The notes: generated by a model from the sequence alone, not told the origin. 64,000 nt of DNA from an uncultured Bacteroidales bacterium (GCA_905233585.1 CAJOFD010000001.1:1-64000); one strand, 5' to 3'; shown: positions 14,697 through 24,088, numbered from the stretch's first letter. Translations and numbers: made by a program.

Positions 14697-15683
14697 TTAG
14701 GGAATATATACTTCCAACAATTTGCATTGTGGTTGAGGCGTCAATAAAATGTTGTCCAACAAAGCCGGAATGAGTATACATTCTCCTTGGGAGATTGATT
14801 CTTGTTTTTCTTCATAATCATCTTCGTAACCAATAGTGGCTTTGCCTTCCAAGCAAATATAGATGACAAACGAATCCATTTCTGCGTAAACTTTTTCTAC
14901 ACAATGGTCAAAATCAATGGTGTTTACGGCAAAATAAGGACTTCTGATAATAGGCGTACTTGTGTTTTTGTGACAAAGATAATCAATGGGGGCATTGGTG
15001 TTTTGGTCAAATTTTATCGCTTCCAATGCTTCCTTTATATGCAAAGGACGTAGTTGCCCCGATTGGTCTTTTCTGTTATAGTCGTACAAGCGAAATGTGG
15101 TATCGGCACATTGTTGTATTTCCGCCAAAAGTGTCCCCTTGCAAATGGCATGTACTTGACCTGCTGGAATATAAAATGCATCCCCTTTTTGTATGGGAAT
15201 AAAATTCAATATATCTTCCAAAGTGTTGTTTTGAATATGTTTTTCTAATTCTGATAAGGTTAATTGTTCTTTAAAGCCTACATTTATTTTCGTGTTTTTT
15301 TCTGTGTCAATGATGTACCACATTTCCGTTTTGCCGGAAGCAAGATGGTGTTTTCCGGCATAATCATCATCGGGGTGAACTTGTATGGATAAGTTGTCTT
15401 TGGCATCTATAAATTTGATTAACAATGGAAATTCATTGCCAAACATATCAAATACTTTTTCTCCCACCAAATCGCCCATATAAACTTCAACTATTTCATT
15501 GAGTGTATTGCCTGCCAAAAAACCATTGACAATTTCACTGCTATAGTTTTGCATACCTGATATTTCCCAAGATTCCCCACAATTGGACAAAGGTGAATAG
15601 TTTTTGTGGAGAATGGTATTTATTTTGTTTCCACCCCATATTTTTTCATGATATTGGGCCTTAAATTTTAATGGATATAACAT
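14697..15683 (-). CDS. manA: Mannose-6-phosphate isomerase, class I
   Basis: A 328-residue cupin-fold, zinc-dependent enzyme interconverting fructose 6-phosphate and mannose 6-phosphate, feeding GDP-mannose and glycan synthesis. It is the short Bacillus/Bacteroides-type form. Seen: Glu-Lys-Ile-Trp-Gly-Gly near 13, Glu-Ser-Trp-Glu-Ile-Ser near 37, the metal motif Gln-Val-His-Pro-Asp-Asp near 100, and Ile-Pro-Ala-Gly-Gln-Val-His-Ala-Ile near 172. The C-terminal cupin is complete. Preceded by a -7 element at 15749-15756; no partner genes. Confidence 0.95.
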   Translation of the reverse strand: MLYPLKFKAQYHEKIWGGNKINTILHKNYSPLSNCGESWEISGMQNYSSEIVNGFLAGNTLNEIVEVYMGDLVGEKVFDMFGNEFPLLIKFIDAKDNLSIQVHPDDDYAGKHHLASGKTEMWYIIDTEKNTKINVGFKEQLTLSELEKHIQNNTLEDILNFIPIQKGDAFYIPAGQVHAICKGTLLAEIQQCADTTFRLYDYNRKDQSGQLRPLHIKEALEAIKFDQNTNAPIDYLCHKNTSTPIIRSPYFAVNTIDFDHCVEKVYAEMDSFVIYICLEGKATIGYEDDYEEKQESISQGECILIPALLDNILLTPQPQCKLLEVYIP

Positions 15684-15748
15684 ATTTTTCTTTATATTTC
15701 TGTTTATGTATTTCTTCCAGCGAATACCGAATCCGTAAATGATATTTG

Positions 15749-15756
15749 CAAAAATA
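15749..15756 (-). promoter_or_regulatory. -7 promoter element for manA
   Basis: TATTTTTG on the minus strand, 66 bases before the manA start. The rest of the 282-base gap up to 15965 is A/T-rich with no gene. Confidence 0.35.
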
Positions 15757-15893
15757 AATAAAAATCCATTAAAAATCTTACTTGAATATAAAAAAATGTA
15801 ATTTTGTAAAAAATAGATAGAACAAAATTTCTCTTTTATATATAGAATGATTTGTTTTTAATTTTGTTGTTTAAAATAATTGAAAATCAATGT

Positions 15894-15901
15894 TATATTT
15901 G
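15894..15901 (+). promoter_or_regulatory. -7 promoter element before the SUMF1 lipoprotein genes
   Basis: TATATTTG fits TAnnTTTG, 65 bases before the start at 15966. The nearest upstream TTG is 24 bases away, longer than usual. Confidence 0.3.
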
Positions 15902-15965
15902 GTGATTTTATTCTGTTTAAGATAAATTTAGAGTTGAAGTAAATATTCACAAAAAATACATAAAA

Positions 15966-17018
15966 ATGAAAAGAATTCTAATTTTTTCGCTGATGGCAGG
16001 TCTTTTGTTGATTACGGCTTGCAAAAAAGAGGTTACTATTACGGTGAAATCCAATAATGAATCTTGGGGAAAGGTTACCGGAGGAGGTACTTATGCTAAA
16101 GGAACAGAAATTACGCTGAAGGCAACTCCTACAATGAGTACGTACAAGTTTGTAAAATGGGAAGACGGTAACACCGACAATCCTCGTAAGGTTGTTGTGA
16201 AGAAAGCAGCCACATATACAGCGGTTTTTGAAAAAACAGCAGGCGGAGGCGGTATTCTTCCGGGCGGGTCTCTTGATATTCATACAGGTATTGCTTGTAT
16301 TGACGCATTGGCCAATGATATGATATTGGTTAGTGGAGGTACTTTTTTAATGGGAGCCATAGATACAGATGACGATGCGTGGAACAACGAACGCCCCCAA
16401 CATAGTGTAACTTTGAGTGATTTTTATATTTGCAAGTATGAGGTTACTCAAGAGTTGTGGGTGGCTGTAATGGGTTGCAATCCGACTTATAATAATGACG
16501 GTTGGACAGAACAGTATGGCAAGGGAGACAAATATCCCGCTTATCGTATATCATGGAATGACTGCGATACTTTTATCCAGAAATTGAATGCGAAGACGGG
16601 ATTGAAATTCCGATTGCCAACGGAGGCAGAATGGGAATTTGCCGCAAAAGGCGGTAATGTAACTAACAAATATACTTATGCCGGTAGTAATACAATTGAT
16701 GATGTTGCATGGTATTCTGGTAATAGTGATAGTAAGACTCATGAAGTAGGAAATAAGCAGGGCAATGAATTGGGTTTGTATGATATGTCAGGGAATGTAT
16801 GGGAGTGGTGCAGTGATTGGTATGATGTAACGTATTATAGAGACAGTAGAGACGCTGTTGATCCACAAGGACCCACAACAGGTACATGTCGCGTGACTCG
16901 CGGAGGTGGTTATTCCGATGAAGCTAAGAGTTGTCGTGTATTACGTCGTGACTATGTTCATCCTAGAATCTGCTATACAAGTTATGGCATGCGTTTGGCT
17001 TTATCTGTGGAGGAATAG
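15966..17018 (+). CDS. Lipoprotein with repeat domain and SUMF1 (FGE-like) domain, copy 1
   Basis: A 350-residue lipoprotein (lipobox Leu-Ile-Thr-Ala-Cys, Cys19). Residues about 25-90 are one bacterial repeat module with Gly-Lys-Val-Thr-Gly-Gly-Gly-Thr-Tyr and Phe-Val-Lys-Trp-Glu-Asp-Gly. From about 118 it is a formylglycine-generating-enzyme/sulfatase-modifying domain: Phe-Leu-Met-Gly-Ala, Lys-Tyr-Glu-Val-Thr-Gln-Glu-Leu-Trp, Arg-Leu-Pro-Thr-Glu-Ala-Glu-Trp-Glu and Gly-Asn-Val-Trp-Glu-Trp-Cys. Such lipoproteins seldom act as true FGE; many are C-type-lectin-fold ligand binders. The adjacent 17051 gene shares an almost identical first 270 bases. Confidence 0.88.
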   Translation: MKRILIFSLMAGLLLITACKKEVTITVKSNNESWGKVTGGGTYAKGTEITLKATPTMSTYKFVKWEDGNTDNPRKVVVKKAATYTAVFEKTAGGGGILPGGSLDIHTGIACIDALANDMILVSGGTFLMGAIDTDDDAWNNERPQHSVTLSDFYICKYEVTQELWVAVMGCNPTYNNDGWTEQYGKGDKYPAYRISWNDCDTFIQKLNAKTGLKFRLPTEAEWEFAAKGGNVTNKYTYAGSNTIDDVAWYSGNSDSKTHEVGNKQGNELGLYDMSGNVWEWCSDWYDVTYYRDSRDAVDPQGPTTGTCRVTRGGGYSDEAKSCRVLRRDYVHPRICYTSYGMRLALSVEE

Positions 17019-17320
17019 GGTTAATTATGAATATATAAAAATACAAAAAAATGAAAAGAATTGTAATTTTTTCGTTGATGGCAGGTCTTTTGTTGATTAC
17101 GGCTTGCAAAAAAGAGGTTACTATTACGGTAAAATCCAATAATGAATCTTGGGGCAAGGTTACTGGAGGAGGTACTTATGCTAAAGGAACAGAAATTACA
17201 CTGAAGGCAACTCCTACAATGAGTACGTACAAGTTTGTAAAATGGGAAGACGGTAACACCGACAATCCCCGTAAAATAGTTGTTAAAAACGATGCAACCT
17301 ATATGGCTGTTTTTGATGTC
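15966..17320 (+). repeat. Near-identical 5' ends of two tandem lipoprotein genes
   Basis: 15966-16235 and 17051-17320 agree at nearly every base, while the downstream SUMF1 parts differ throughout. The sharp change from near-identity to divergence points to gene conversion or a recent exchange limited to the signal-plus-repeat segment. Confidence 0.85.
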
Positions 17321-18271
17321 GAAAATGTTGAGATGTGTACTATTACCGTTTTGTCCAATGACACGAATTTAGGTACGGTTTCGGGTGCAGGTTCGTATAT
17401 GAAAGGTGCCCAAATAGAATTGAAAGCAACCGCTAAAAATAATTTGTTGTATAGATTTGTAAAATGGGAGGACGGTAATACCGATAATCCCCGTAGGGTT
17501 GTTGTGGAAACAAATGCATCATATAAGGCTTGTTTTGAACTTAGAGGTGCAGGCAATGCTATCGTAACCGCTTTGCTTACAAATATGGTAAAAGTTCATG
17601 GCGGTACCTTTCAAATGGGAGCGGCTAATGGAGATACGGGTGCATACGATAAGGACAAACCTCAACATAGTGTTACTGTGAGCGATTTTTATATGTGCAA
17701 ATATGAAGTTACGCAAGAGTTGTGGCAGACGGTGATGGGCAGTATTCCAAGTGGAGAGGCAGCATGGACAGATAACAAAGGCAAAGGAGCAAAATATCCT
17801 GCCTATAATATTACATGGCAAGAGTGTCAAACATTTATTGCCAAATTAAATGAAATGACGGGCTTGCATTTCCGTTTGCCAACGGAGGCCGAATGGGAAT
17901 ATGCTGCACGGGGAGGACAAAGTAGCCAAGGCTATCTTTATGCTGGAAGCAATACACTTAACAATGTGGCTTGGTATGGAAATAATAGCAGTGATAAAAC
18001 TCATGAAGTGATGAAAAAGTCACCCAATGAATTGGGATTATATGATATGACAGGCAATGTGGCAGAATATTGCAGTGATTGGTTTGAAAATTATACTTCT
18101 GCAGCACAGACAAATCCGACTGGTCCAGCTTCAGGAACTGTACGGGTGAGACGTGGGGCAAGTTATTCTATTACTTTTGCTAAAAACTGCCGTATAACTT
18201 GTAGATCGACAAGAGAACCAAATGTTTATTCTTCTACTGATGGGTTCCGCCTTGTTGCTCCTATAGAATAA
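17051..18271 (+). CDS. Lipoprotein with two repeat domains and SUMF1 domain, copy 2
   Basis: A 406-residue lipoprotein (Cys19). It has two repeat modules, about residues 25-90 and 97-165, each with Phe-Val-Lys-Trp-Glu-Asp-Gly-Asn-Thr; the first matches copy 1 almost exactly. The SUMF1-type domain from about 180 has Phe-Gln-Met-Gly-Ala, Lys-Tyr-Glu-Val-Thr-Gln, Arg-Leu-Pro-Thr-Glu-Ala-Glu-Trp-Glu-Tyr and Gly-Asn-Val-Ala-Glu-Tyr-Cys. It starts 32 bases after copy 1 and ends 19 bases before gldB, so all are probably one transcript. Likely a surface or periplasmic binding protein; no sulfatase gene is near. Confidence 0.88.
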   Translation: MKRIVIFSLMAGLLLITACKKEVTITVKSNNESWGKVTGGGTYAKGTEITLKATPTMSTYKFVKWEDGNTDNPRKIVVKNDATYMAVFDVENVEMCTITVLSNDTNLGTVSGAGSYMKGAQIELKATAKNNLLYRFVKWEDGNTDNPRRVVVETNASYKACFELRGAGNAIVTALLTNMVKVHGGTFQMGAANGDTGAYDKDKPQHSVTVSDFYMCKYEVTQELWQTVMGSIPSGEAAWTDNKGKGAKYPAYNITWQECQTFIAKLNEMTGLHFRLPTEAEWEYAARGGQSSQGYLYAGSNTLNNVAWYGNNSSDKTHEVMKKSPNELGLYDMTGNVAEYCSDWFENYTSAAQTNPTGPASGTVRVRRGASYSITFAKNCRITCRSTREPNVYSSTDGFRLVAPIE

Positions 18272-18290
18272 TGGTATAAAAATAGAAAAC

Positions 18291-19316
18291 ATGAAAAAAC
18301 AATATTATTGTTTGATGTTTGTTTTAATGCTTTTGCTTTGTGCTTGCCCAAAGAAAGACAATAGTTCTTTTGTTCCGGAAGTAGAAGATGAAGTGGTAGA
18401 AGAAATAACAAAGAATATTGATGTTAAGATAAACAGATACGATAGGGCATTGTTCGCTATCAACAAAGACAGTCTTGCACAAGGATTGTTGGATTTGCAA
18501 AAAGACTATCGTTTTTTTGTCGGAGATACGCCCAATACACCAGAAAATATTAGGCAAATGACAGCATATTTGAACGATCCTGTTGTCAAACAATTGTACA
18601 AACAAGTGGAAAAGGTTTATCCAGATTGTGAGGATTTGGATAAAGGGCTTACAGAGGGGTTCGGCTTGCTGAAATATTATTATCCCAATGCAACTGTACC
18701 TAAAGTGTATGGTATTGTTTCAGGTTTGTATTATGAAATGCCTGTTATTTGTCAAGATACGGTATTGGTCATAGGTTTGGATATGTATTTGGGCAGCAAT
18801 TATAAGTTGTATAAGCAGTTGGGGGCAGTTGTGCCTCAATATATGTACAGACGATTTTCCAAAGAATATATTTTGTCGGATTGTTTCAAAGAGATGGCCT
18901 TTCAATACATTTCTTTTAAAAATTCCAACACGGCATTGGAAGAAATGCTTATAGAAGGCAAACGAATGATGTTTGCCCAATTGATGTCTCCAACCACTCC
19001 TGATAGTATCTTGTTGGGCTATTCTCAAGATAAAATGCAGTGGCTCACCGATAACCAATCACAAATATGGGGTTTTTTGATAGAGAAAAATTTATTGTAT
19101 AGCAAAGATAAAACTATTGTTCGCAAATTGGTTGGAGACGCTCCGTTTTCTCCATATTTCGGCAAACAATCCCCTGGAAAAGTAGGAGCTTGGGTGGGCT
19201 TGCAAATTTGTCGGGCTTGGATGAAAAACAATCCAGACAAACCTGTTACTGAACTTTTTATGGAAAAAGAAGGACAAAAGATTTTAACACAATCCAAATA
19301 TAAACCACAAAAATAA
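18291..19316 (+). CDS. gldB: Gliding motility lipoprotein GldB
   Basis: A 341-residue lipoprotein (lipobox Leu-Cys-Ala-Cys, Cys19) whose body matches GldB: Ile-Asn-Arg-Tyr-Asp-Arg-Ala-Leu-Phe near 49, Tyr-Arg-Phe-Phe-Val-Gly near 77, Gly-Leu-Asp-Met-Tyr-Leu-Gly near 161 and Met-Ala-Phe-Gln-Tyr near 202. GldB was found as needed for Flavobacterium gliding but is widespread in non-gliding Bacteroidota, where its role is open; the fold is related to DUF2268 zinc-peptidase-like proteins. It lies 7 bases before cdaA and 19 after the SUMF1 lipoproteins, so it is translated within an operon. Confidence 0.85.
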   Translation: MKKQYYCLMFVLMLLLCACPKKDNSSFVPEVEDEVVEEITKNIDVKINRYDRALFAINKDSLAQGLLDLQKDYRFFVGDTPNTPENIRQMTAYLNDPVVKQLYKQVEKVYPDCEDLDKGLTEGFGLLKYYYPNATVPKVYGIVSGLYYEMPVICQDTVLVIGLDMYLGSNYKLYKQLGAVVPQYMYRRFSKEYILSDCFKEMAFQYISFKNSNTALEEMLIEGKRMMFAQLMSPTTPDSILLGYSQDKMQWLTDNQSQIWGFLIEKNLLYSKDKTIVRKLVGDAPFSPYFGKQSPGKVGAWVGLQICRAWMKNNPDKPVTELFMEKEGQKILTQSKYKPQK

Positions 19317-19323
19317 AGAGACG

Positions 19324-20112
19324 ATGACTTTATTATTTCTTGATTTTCTGAAATTCAGTTTTATAGACATTGTGGATATTTTAGCTGTAGCCATGTTGTT
19401 CTATTGGCTTTATCGTTTGATAAAAGGGACTGCAGCATTTAATATTTTTGTCGGTTTAATGTTGGTATATGTGTTATGGAAGGTAGTTGTTTTATTGGAT
19501 ATGAAACTGCTTTCAGAGCTTTTAGGACAATTTGTATCTGTGGGCATTCTTGCCTTAATTATCGTATTCCAACCTGAAATACGGCATTTTTTATTGTTTT
19601 TAGGTACACGTACCCCATTGAAAAAAGCAAATGTGTTGTTGTGGAGAGAAAAAACAAAATCAGAGACAATTCCGCAAATCAATACCATTGTTAAAGCCTG
19701 TAGCCGTATGGCTTCATCTCTAACAGGGGCATTGATTGTGATTGTAAGGGAAAATCAATTGGATGAATTTGTGCAAACAGGTGAAATAATCAATGCAAAA
19801 ACTTCTCGTGAATTGATAGAAACGATATTTTTCAAGAATACGCCATTGCACGATGGGGCTTTGATTATCAATGGAAAAACAATGGTTGCCGCTAAATGTA
19901 TTTTGCCTGTATCCCAAAATGACAATGTGCCTAAAGATGTCGGGTTGCGTCATCGGGCTGCAATTGGAATAACCGAACAGACCGATGCCATTGCTGTTAT
20001 TGTTTCAGAACAAACGGGATATATTTCCTATTGTATGGAAGGAACGGTTACAAGAAATGTAACTCCTATGGAATTGAAAGCATTTTTGAAAAAACAATTT
20101 TTTGTAGAATAA
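19324..20112 (+). CDS. cdaA: Diadenylate cyclase CdaA
   Basis: A 262-residue membrane enzyme making cyclic di-AMP from two ATP. Three hydrophobic N-terminal segments (about 12-30, 38-57 and 66-85) precede the DAC domain, with Leu-His-Asp-Gly-Ala-Leu-Ile near 174-180 and Arg-His-Arg-Ala-Ala near 207-211, the two catalytic signatures. Length and layout are typical of CdaA/DacA. No CdaR regulator is next to it; instead it follows gldB by 7 bases, so envelope state and c-di-AMP output may be co-regulated. Confidence 0.95.
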   Translation: MTLLFLDFLKFSFIDIVDILAVAMLFYWLYRLIKGTAAFNIFVGLMLVYVLWKVVVLLDMKLLSELLGQFVSVGILALIIVFQPEIRHFLLFLGTRTPLKKANVLLWREKTKSETIPQINTIVKACSRMASSLTGALIVIVRENQLDEFVQTGEIINAKTSRELIETIFFKNTPLHDGALIINGKTMVAAKCILPVSQNDNVPKDVGLRHRAAIGITEQTDAIAVIVSEQTGYISYCMEGTVTRNVTPMELKAFLKKQFFVE

Positions 20113-20185
20113 AAATGTTTCTTATATGAATTTTTTGTTGTATTTTTGCTTGAAATAAATAGAAAAATAAAAAAATAAATTAAAA

Positions 20186-21598
20186 ATGGTTGTAGATAAT
20201 AGTTTGCCTTATAAAGTTGCTGATATAAAATTGGCAGATTGGGGAAGAAAAGAAATTGAGGTGTCGGAAAAAGAAATGCCCGGATTGATGGCTGTACGTG
20301 AAAAATATGGCAAAGAAAAACCCTTACAAGGTGTTAGAATTATGGGCTCGTTGCACATGACCATTCAAACGGCTATTTTGATAGAAACATTGGTTGAATT
20401 AGGCGCTGATGTACGGTGGGCAAGTTGTAATATTTTTTCAACTCAAGACCATGCTGCTGCCGCTATTGCAGCAAAAGGGATTCCAGTTTTTGCATGGAAA
20501 GGTGAATCTTTGGAAGATTATTGGTGGTGTACAAGTCAGGCTTTGGCTTTTCCGAATGGCAAAGGTCCTCAACTGATTGTTGATGATGGTGGAGATGCTA
20601 CTTTGTTGATACATAAGGGATTTGCAGCAGAAAAAGACCCTTCTGTATTAGACAAAAAAGCAGATTCGGAAGAAGAAGCCGTTATTTTGAATATGTTGAA
20701 AAAAATTCTTCAAGAAGACCCTACCCGTTGGCAACGTACAGTTAAAGAATGGAAGGGTGTTTCTGAAGAAACAACAACAGGTGTACATCGTTTGTATCAA
20801 ATGATGGAAAGAAAAGAATTGCTTGTACCTGCTATCAATGTGAATGATTCTGTTACAAAATCTAAATTTGACAATCTTTATGGTTGCAGAGAATCATTGG
20901 CTGATGGAATAAAAAGAGCAACCGATGTTATGATTGCAGGAAAAGTAGTTGTTGTGTTGGGTTATGGCGATGTGGGCAAAGGTTGTGCTCATTCAATGAG
21001 AAGTTATGGAGCAAGAGTTCTTGTAACGGAAATTGACCCGATTTGTGCTTTGCAGGCTGCTATGGAAGGTTTTGAAGTAACTCTGATGGAAGATGCAATC
21101 AAAGAAGGTAATATATTTGTTACAACAACAGGCAATTGCGATGTGGTTACCATTCAGCACATGGAAAAAATGTTAGACCAAGCCATTGTGTGCAATATTG
21201 GACATTTTGATAATGAAATACAGGTGGACAAATTGGAACATTATCCTAATATCAAAAAACGGAATATTAAACCGCAAGTAGATGAGTATATATTTCCTGA
21301 CGGACATTCTATATTTTTGTTAGCAGAAGGACGTTTGGTGAATTTGGGTTGTGCAACAGGACATCCGTCTTTTGTGATGAGCAATTCGTTTACCAATCAA
21401 ACTTTGGCACAAATAGCTTTGTGGAAAAACAATTATCCTGTTGATGTATATCGTTTGCCTAAACAATTGGATGAGGAAGTGGCAAGATTACACCTTGAAA
21501 AAATCGGTGTGAAATTAACTAAATTAACTCAAAAACAAGCCGATTATATCGGTGTCAAAATTGAAGGTCCATACAAGGCAGAGCATTATAGATATTAA
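20186..21598 (+). CDS. ahcY: Adenosylhomocysteinase
   Basis: A 470-residue NAD-dependent enzyme that splits S-adenosylhomocysteine into adenosine and homocysteine, clearing the product of methylation. Seen: His-Met-Thr-Ile-Gln-Thr-Ala near 53, Ser-Thr-Gln-Asp-His-Ala-Ala-Ala near 86, Asn-Val-Asn-Asp-Ser-Val-Thr-Lys-Ser near 219, the Rossmann motif Gly-Tyr-Gly-Asp-Val-Gly-Lys-Gly near 259-266, and a C-terminal Lys-x-x-x-Tyr-Arg-Tyr. Length is that of the bacterial form with the extra loop. It lies 73 bases after cdaA, with its own terminator. Confidence 0.97.
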   Translation: MVVDNSLPYKVADIKLADWGRKEIEVSEKEMPGLMAVREKYGKEKPLQGVRIMGSLHMTIQTAILIETLVELGADVRWASCNIFSTQDHAAAAIAAKGIPVFAWKGESLEDYWWCTSQALAFPNGKGPQLIVDDGGDATLLIHKGFAAEKDPSVLDKKADSEEEAVILNMLKKILQEDPTRWQRTVKEWKGVSEETTTGVHRLYQMMERKELLVPAINVNDSVTKSKFDNLYGCRESLADGIKRATDVMIAGKVVVVLGYGDVGKGCAHSMRSYGARVLVTEIDPICALQAAMEGFEVTLMEDAIKEGNIFVTTTGNCDVVTIQHMEKMLDQAIVCNIGHFDNEIQVDKLEHYPNIKKRNIKPQVDEYIFPDGHSIFLLAEGRLVNLGCATGHPSFVMSNSFTNQTLAQIALWKNNYPVDVYRLPKQLDEEVARLHLEKIGVKLTKLTQKQADYIGVKIEGPYKAEHYRY

Positions 21599-21626
21599 TG
21601 TTTTAAATATTTATTTTCATTTGTTT

Positions 21627-21660
21627 CAAAGCCGATGTTCAACATCGGCTTTATTTGTTT
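21627..21660 (+). terminator. Intrinsic terminator after ahcY
   Basis: AAAGCCGATGTT (21628-21639) pairs with AACATCGGCTTT (21641-21652), followed by a T-rich tail. It sits between the converging ahcY and radical SAM genes and may serve both. Confidence 0.85.
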
Positions 21661-21666
21661 TAAATG

Positions 21667-22620
21667 TTAGTAAAATAATTTTCCTTGGAAAGTATCAAGT
21701 GCTGCCAAGCGTTGTTCAACTTTAACGGTAATTTGTTCATTGCGTATCAAGTTCCAACGAATTGTATTTAGAAATCGGGGAGGGACTTCTCCTGCAAAAC
21801 GTTCTACAACAATGTTGGGATTCAAACGTTCAAGGAAATGAACTATGAAATCTATATATTCATTTAATTCCAACATAGTAAACCGTTCTGGTGATTGTTT
21901 GTACAAATCTGCCATAGGGGTGTCTTTAATGATTTGCAGTTGATGAAATTTAACGGTATCCAAGGGCATTTGTGAAATAATTTTTGCCCACTGAAGCCAA
22001 TCTGTTTGATTTTCATCAGGTAATCCAAAAATAAAATGAGCTCCTGTTTTGATACCATAGGCTTTTGTTTTTTCTATTGTTTTTGCGGCACAAGCAAAAT
22101 CATGACCACGATTGATGAGTTGTAATGTTTTGTCAGCACAACTTTCAACCCCATATTCAATAATAATATATTTTTCTTTGGAAAGGTTGGCGAAATATTC
22201 CAATTTTTCTTCATCTATACAATCAGGACGCGTGCCGATAACCAATCCAACAATATTAGGGTTCGCAAGTGCTTGATTGTAAATTTCTTTTAGCCGTTTC
22301 AATGGAGCGTATGTATTGGAATAGGCTTGAAAATAAGCCAAATAGTGTTCTGCTTTGCGATAACGGTTTTGGTGAAAGATAATACCTTCTTCAAGTTGTT
22401 GTTGTATAGGTTTTTCTACTTTGCAGTATGACGGATTGAAGGCTGCGTTGTTGCAATAGGTACAACCGCCAAAAGATACTTTTCCATCTCTGTTAGGACA
22501 TGTAAATCCGGCATTGATGCTCAATTTTTGAACGCGACTGCCAAAGGTACGTTTAAAATAGTCCGCATAAGCGTTGAATCTTCGCGATGTTTGCCATGGA
22601 TATGTTAGAGAGGCTTCCAT
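21667..22620 (-). CDS. Radical SAM protein, TIGR01212/YhcC-like
   Basis: A 317-residue radical SAM enzyme. The cluster ligands follow the CX11CX2C spacing typical of this subfamily: Cys41, Cys53 and Cys56 in Thr-Cys-Pro-Asn-Arg-Asp-Gly and Gly-Gly-Cys-Thr-Tyr-Cys-Asn. Further family marks are Tyr-Phe-Gln-Ala-Tyr-Ser-Asn-Thr-Tyr near 94, Gly-Thr-Arg-Pro-Asp-Cys near 129 and Glu-Tyr-Gly-Val-Glu-Ser near 154. The substrate of the family is not established. Its first codons overlap the end of the upstream beta-propeller-like gene by 16 bases. Confidence 0.9.
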   Translation of the reverse strand: MEASLTYPWQTSRRFNAYADYFKRTFGSRVQKLSINAGFTCPNRDGKVSFGGCTYCNNAAFNPSYCKVEKPIQQQLEEGIIFHQNRYRKAEHYLAYFQAYSNTYAPLKRLKEIYNQALANPNIVGLVIGTRPDCIDEEKLEYFANLSKEKYIIIEYGVESCADKTLQLINRGHDFACAAKTIEKTKAYGIKTGAHFIFGLPDENQTDWLQWAKIISQMPLDTVKFHQLQIIKDTPMADLYKQSPERFTMLELNEYIDFIVHFLERLNPNIVVERFAGEVPPRFLNTIRWNLIRNEQITVKVEQRLAALDTFQGKLFY

Positions 22621-23432
22621 TTATAAACAGATACAATGCCGTCTTTGTTTAGACAAACGAAGATATTGTCTTGTATAGCAAAATCTTGTACATCAGATTG
22701 CGGCATATCTACTGATTGTTGATGTAAATTGTTTATGTTTAAAGCAATAAGTTTGTTGCCAGATGTGTAAACAATCAAATTGCCAAAGGTATCGAAATGA
22801 CGGATTTGAAGTATAGGAATTGTTTTGATATAGGTGCCGAATTGGTCAAAGACAAGTAAACCATAATTGGTATCATTAATAATAATGTAACCTGATTCGG
22901 TTTCTTGTATTTGGTTGGGTATAATTTTTTCAGTGGTAATTTGAGAAAAGGCTAAGCTTTCATTGCTTTTTTTGCCTTGAAAATCAAAACGGAACAATTG
23001 TTCAACAACTTCATCATATACCCAAAAACCATTGTCATGTGAAGCACAAACATGGGTGGGTTGATAGAGATTGTAGTCGGACAAAAGACCTGAAATGGTA
23101 TTGAGAGGACTTAAATAGGTGTCCAAAAAAGTAATATGCAAAAAATCTCTTGAAAAAACAAGTATTTTCATTGGATTATAAGGGTCTATGCTGCTGATTT
23201 TTCCATTGGTGAGATGGGAGAACGAACACAACATTTCTCCTTTGGTGTTGTATTTGTATATAATAGTGCCATTTGATGTATATATATTGCCCAACTTGTC
23301 GCAACGGACAAGCAAGGCTTTTTCTTTGCAAGTAAAAAGCCATTGAAAATTAATGTTGTCACTTTGGGCTTGTACGATAGGGAATAGCAAACCCAAGAGC
23401 ATGACAAGCATATGTTTTCGTAGCCTTGACAT
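22605..23432 (-). CDS. Secreted beta-propeller-like protein
   Basis: A 275-residue protein with a signal peptide (Leu/Val-rich core to Val-Gln-Ala-Gln near 23). The body repeats short strand pairs such as Leu-Gly-Asn-Ile-Tyr-Thr-Ser-Asn-Gly, Phe-Asp-Gln-Phe-Gly-Thr-Tyr, Phe-Gly-Asn-Leu-Ile-Val-Tyr-Thr and Asn-Lys-Asp-Gly-Ile-Val-Ser-Val-Tyr, a spacing that suggests a small NHL/6-bladed propeller. No catalytic motif is visible. It lies between rpe (5 bases) and the radical SAM gene (overlap) in one minus-strand operon. Role unknown. Confidence 0.75.
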   Translation of the reverse strand: MSRLRKHMLVMLLGLLFPIVQAQSDNINFQWLFTCKEKALLVRCDKLGNIYTSNGTIIYKYNTKGEMLCSFSHLTNGKISSIDPYNPMKILVFSRDFLHITFLDTYLSPLNTISGLLSDYNLYQPTHVCASHDNGFWVYDEVVEQLFRFDFQGKKSNESLAFSQITTEKIIPNQIQETESGYIIINDTNYGLLVFDQFGTYIKTIPILQIRHFDTFGNLIVYTSGNKLIALNINNLHQQSVDMPQSDVQDFAIQDNIFVCLNKDGIVSVYKWKPL

Positions 23433-23437
23433 TGGTG

Positions 23438-24088
23438 TTATTTTTTGAGTAAATCTATGGTTGCTACAGGATTTTCTGCTCCAAAAACACTATTGCCACA
23501 AACCAAAACATTTGCTCCTGCTTCCACCAAAGTGTGATGATTATTTAATCCAACACCGCCGTCTATTTCTATAAGTGTATTTAAATGTTGGTTATCAATC
23601 ATTTGTTTTAGTTTTTTTATTTTTTCTATGGTTTGTGTAATGAATTTTTGTCCTCCAAACCCTGGATTGACGCTCATTAATAGTACCATATCTGCTTCAA
23701 CGAGAATATCTTCCAAAACAGATACTGGAGTATGAGGATTGAGAGCCACACCTGCTTTTGCACCATGGGCTTTGATACTTTGAAGTGTTCTATGTAAGTG
23801 TGTGCAAGCCTCATAATGAACGGTTAATATATCGGCGTGGGCTTCGGTGCAAAAACGTTCGATATACATATCGGGATTGGTTATCATTAGATGAATATCC
23901 AAAGGTTTTTTTGCATGGACTACAATGGATTTTAAGACTGGAAAACCAAATGACAGATTGGGAACAAAATGTCCGTCCATAATATCTATGTGAAACCAAT
24001 CGGCTTGGCTATTGTTTATCATTTGAATATCTCTTGCCAAATTTCCAAAGTCGGCAGATAATAACGATGGTGCAATTAGTTGATTCAT
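23438..24088 (-). CDS. rpe: Ribulose-phosphate 3-epimerase
   Basis: A 216-residue TIM-barrel enzyme of the pentose phosphate pathway interconverting ribulose 5-phosphate and xylulose 5-phosphate. Seen: Ile-Ala-Pro-Ser-Leu-Leu-Ser-Ala-Asp-Phe near the N terminus, the metal-binding His-Ile-Asp-Ile-Met-Asp-Gly-His-Phe-Val-Pro-Asn at 33-44, His-Leu-Met-Ile near 65, Val-Asn-Pro-Gly-Phe-Gly-Gly-Gln near 139 and Glu-Ile-Asp-Gly-Gly-Val near 173. First gene of a three-gene minus-strand operon. Confidence 0.97.
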   Translation of the reverse strand: MNQLIAPSLLSADFGNLARDIQMINNSQADWFHIDIMDGHFVPNLSFGFPVLKSIVVHAKKPLDIHLMITNPDMYIERFCTEAHADILTVHYEACTHLHRTLQSIKAHGAKAGVALNPHTPVSVLEDILVEADMVLLMSVNPGFGGQKFITQTIEKIKKLKQMIDNQHLNTLIEIDGGVGLNNHHTLVEAGANVLVCGNSVFGAENPVATIDLLKK

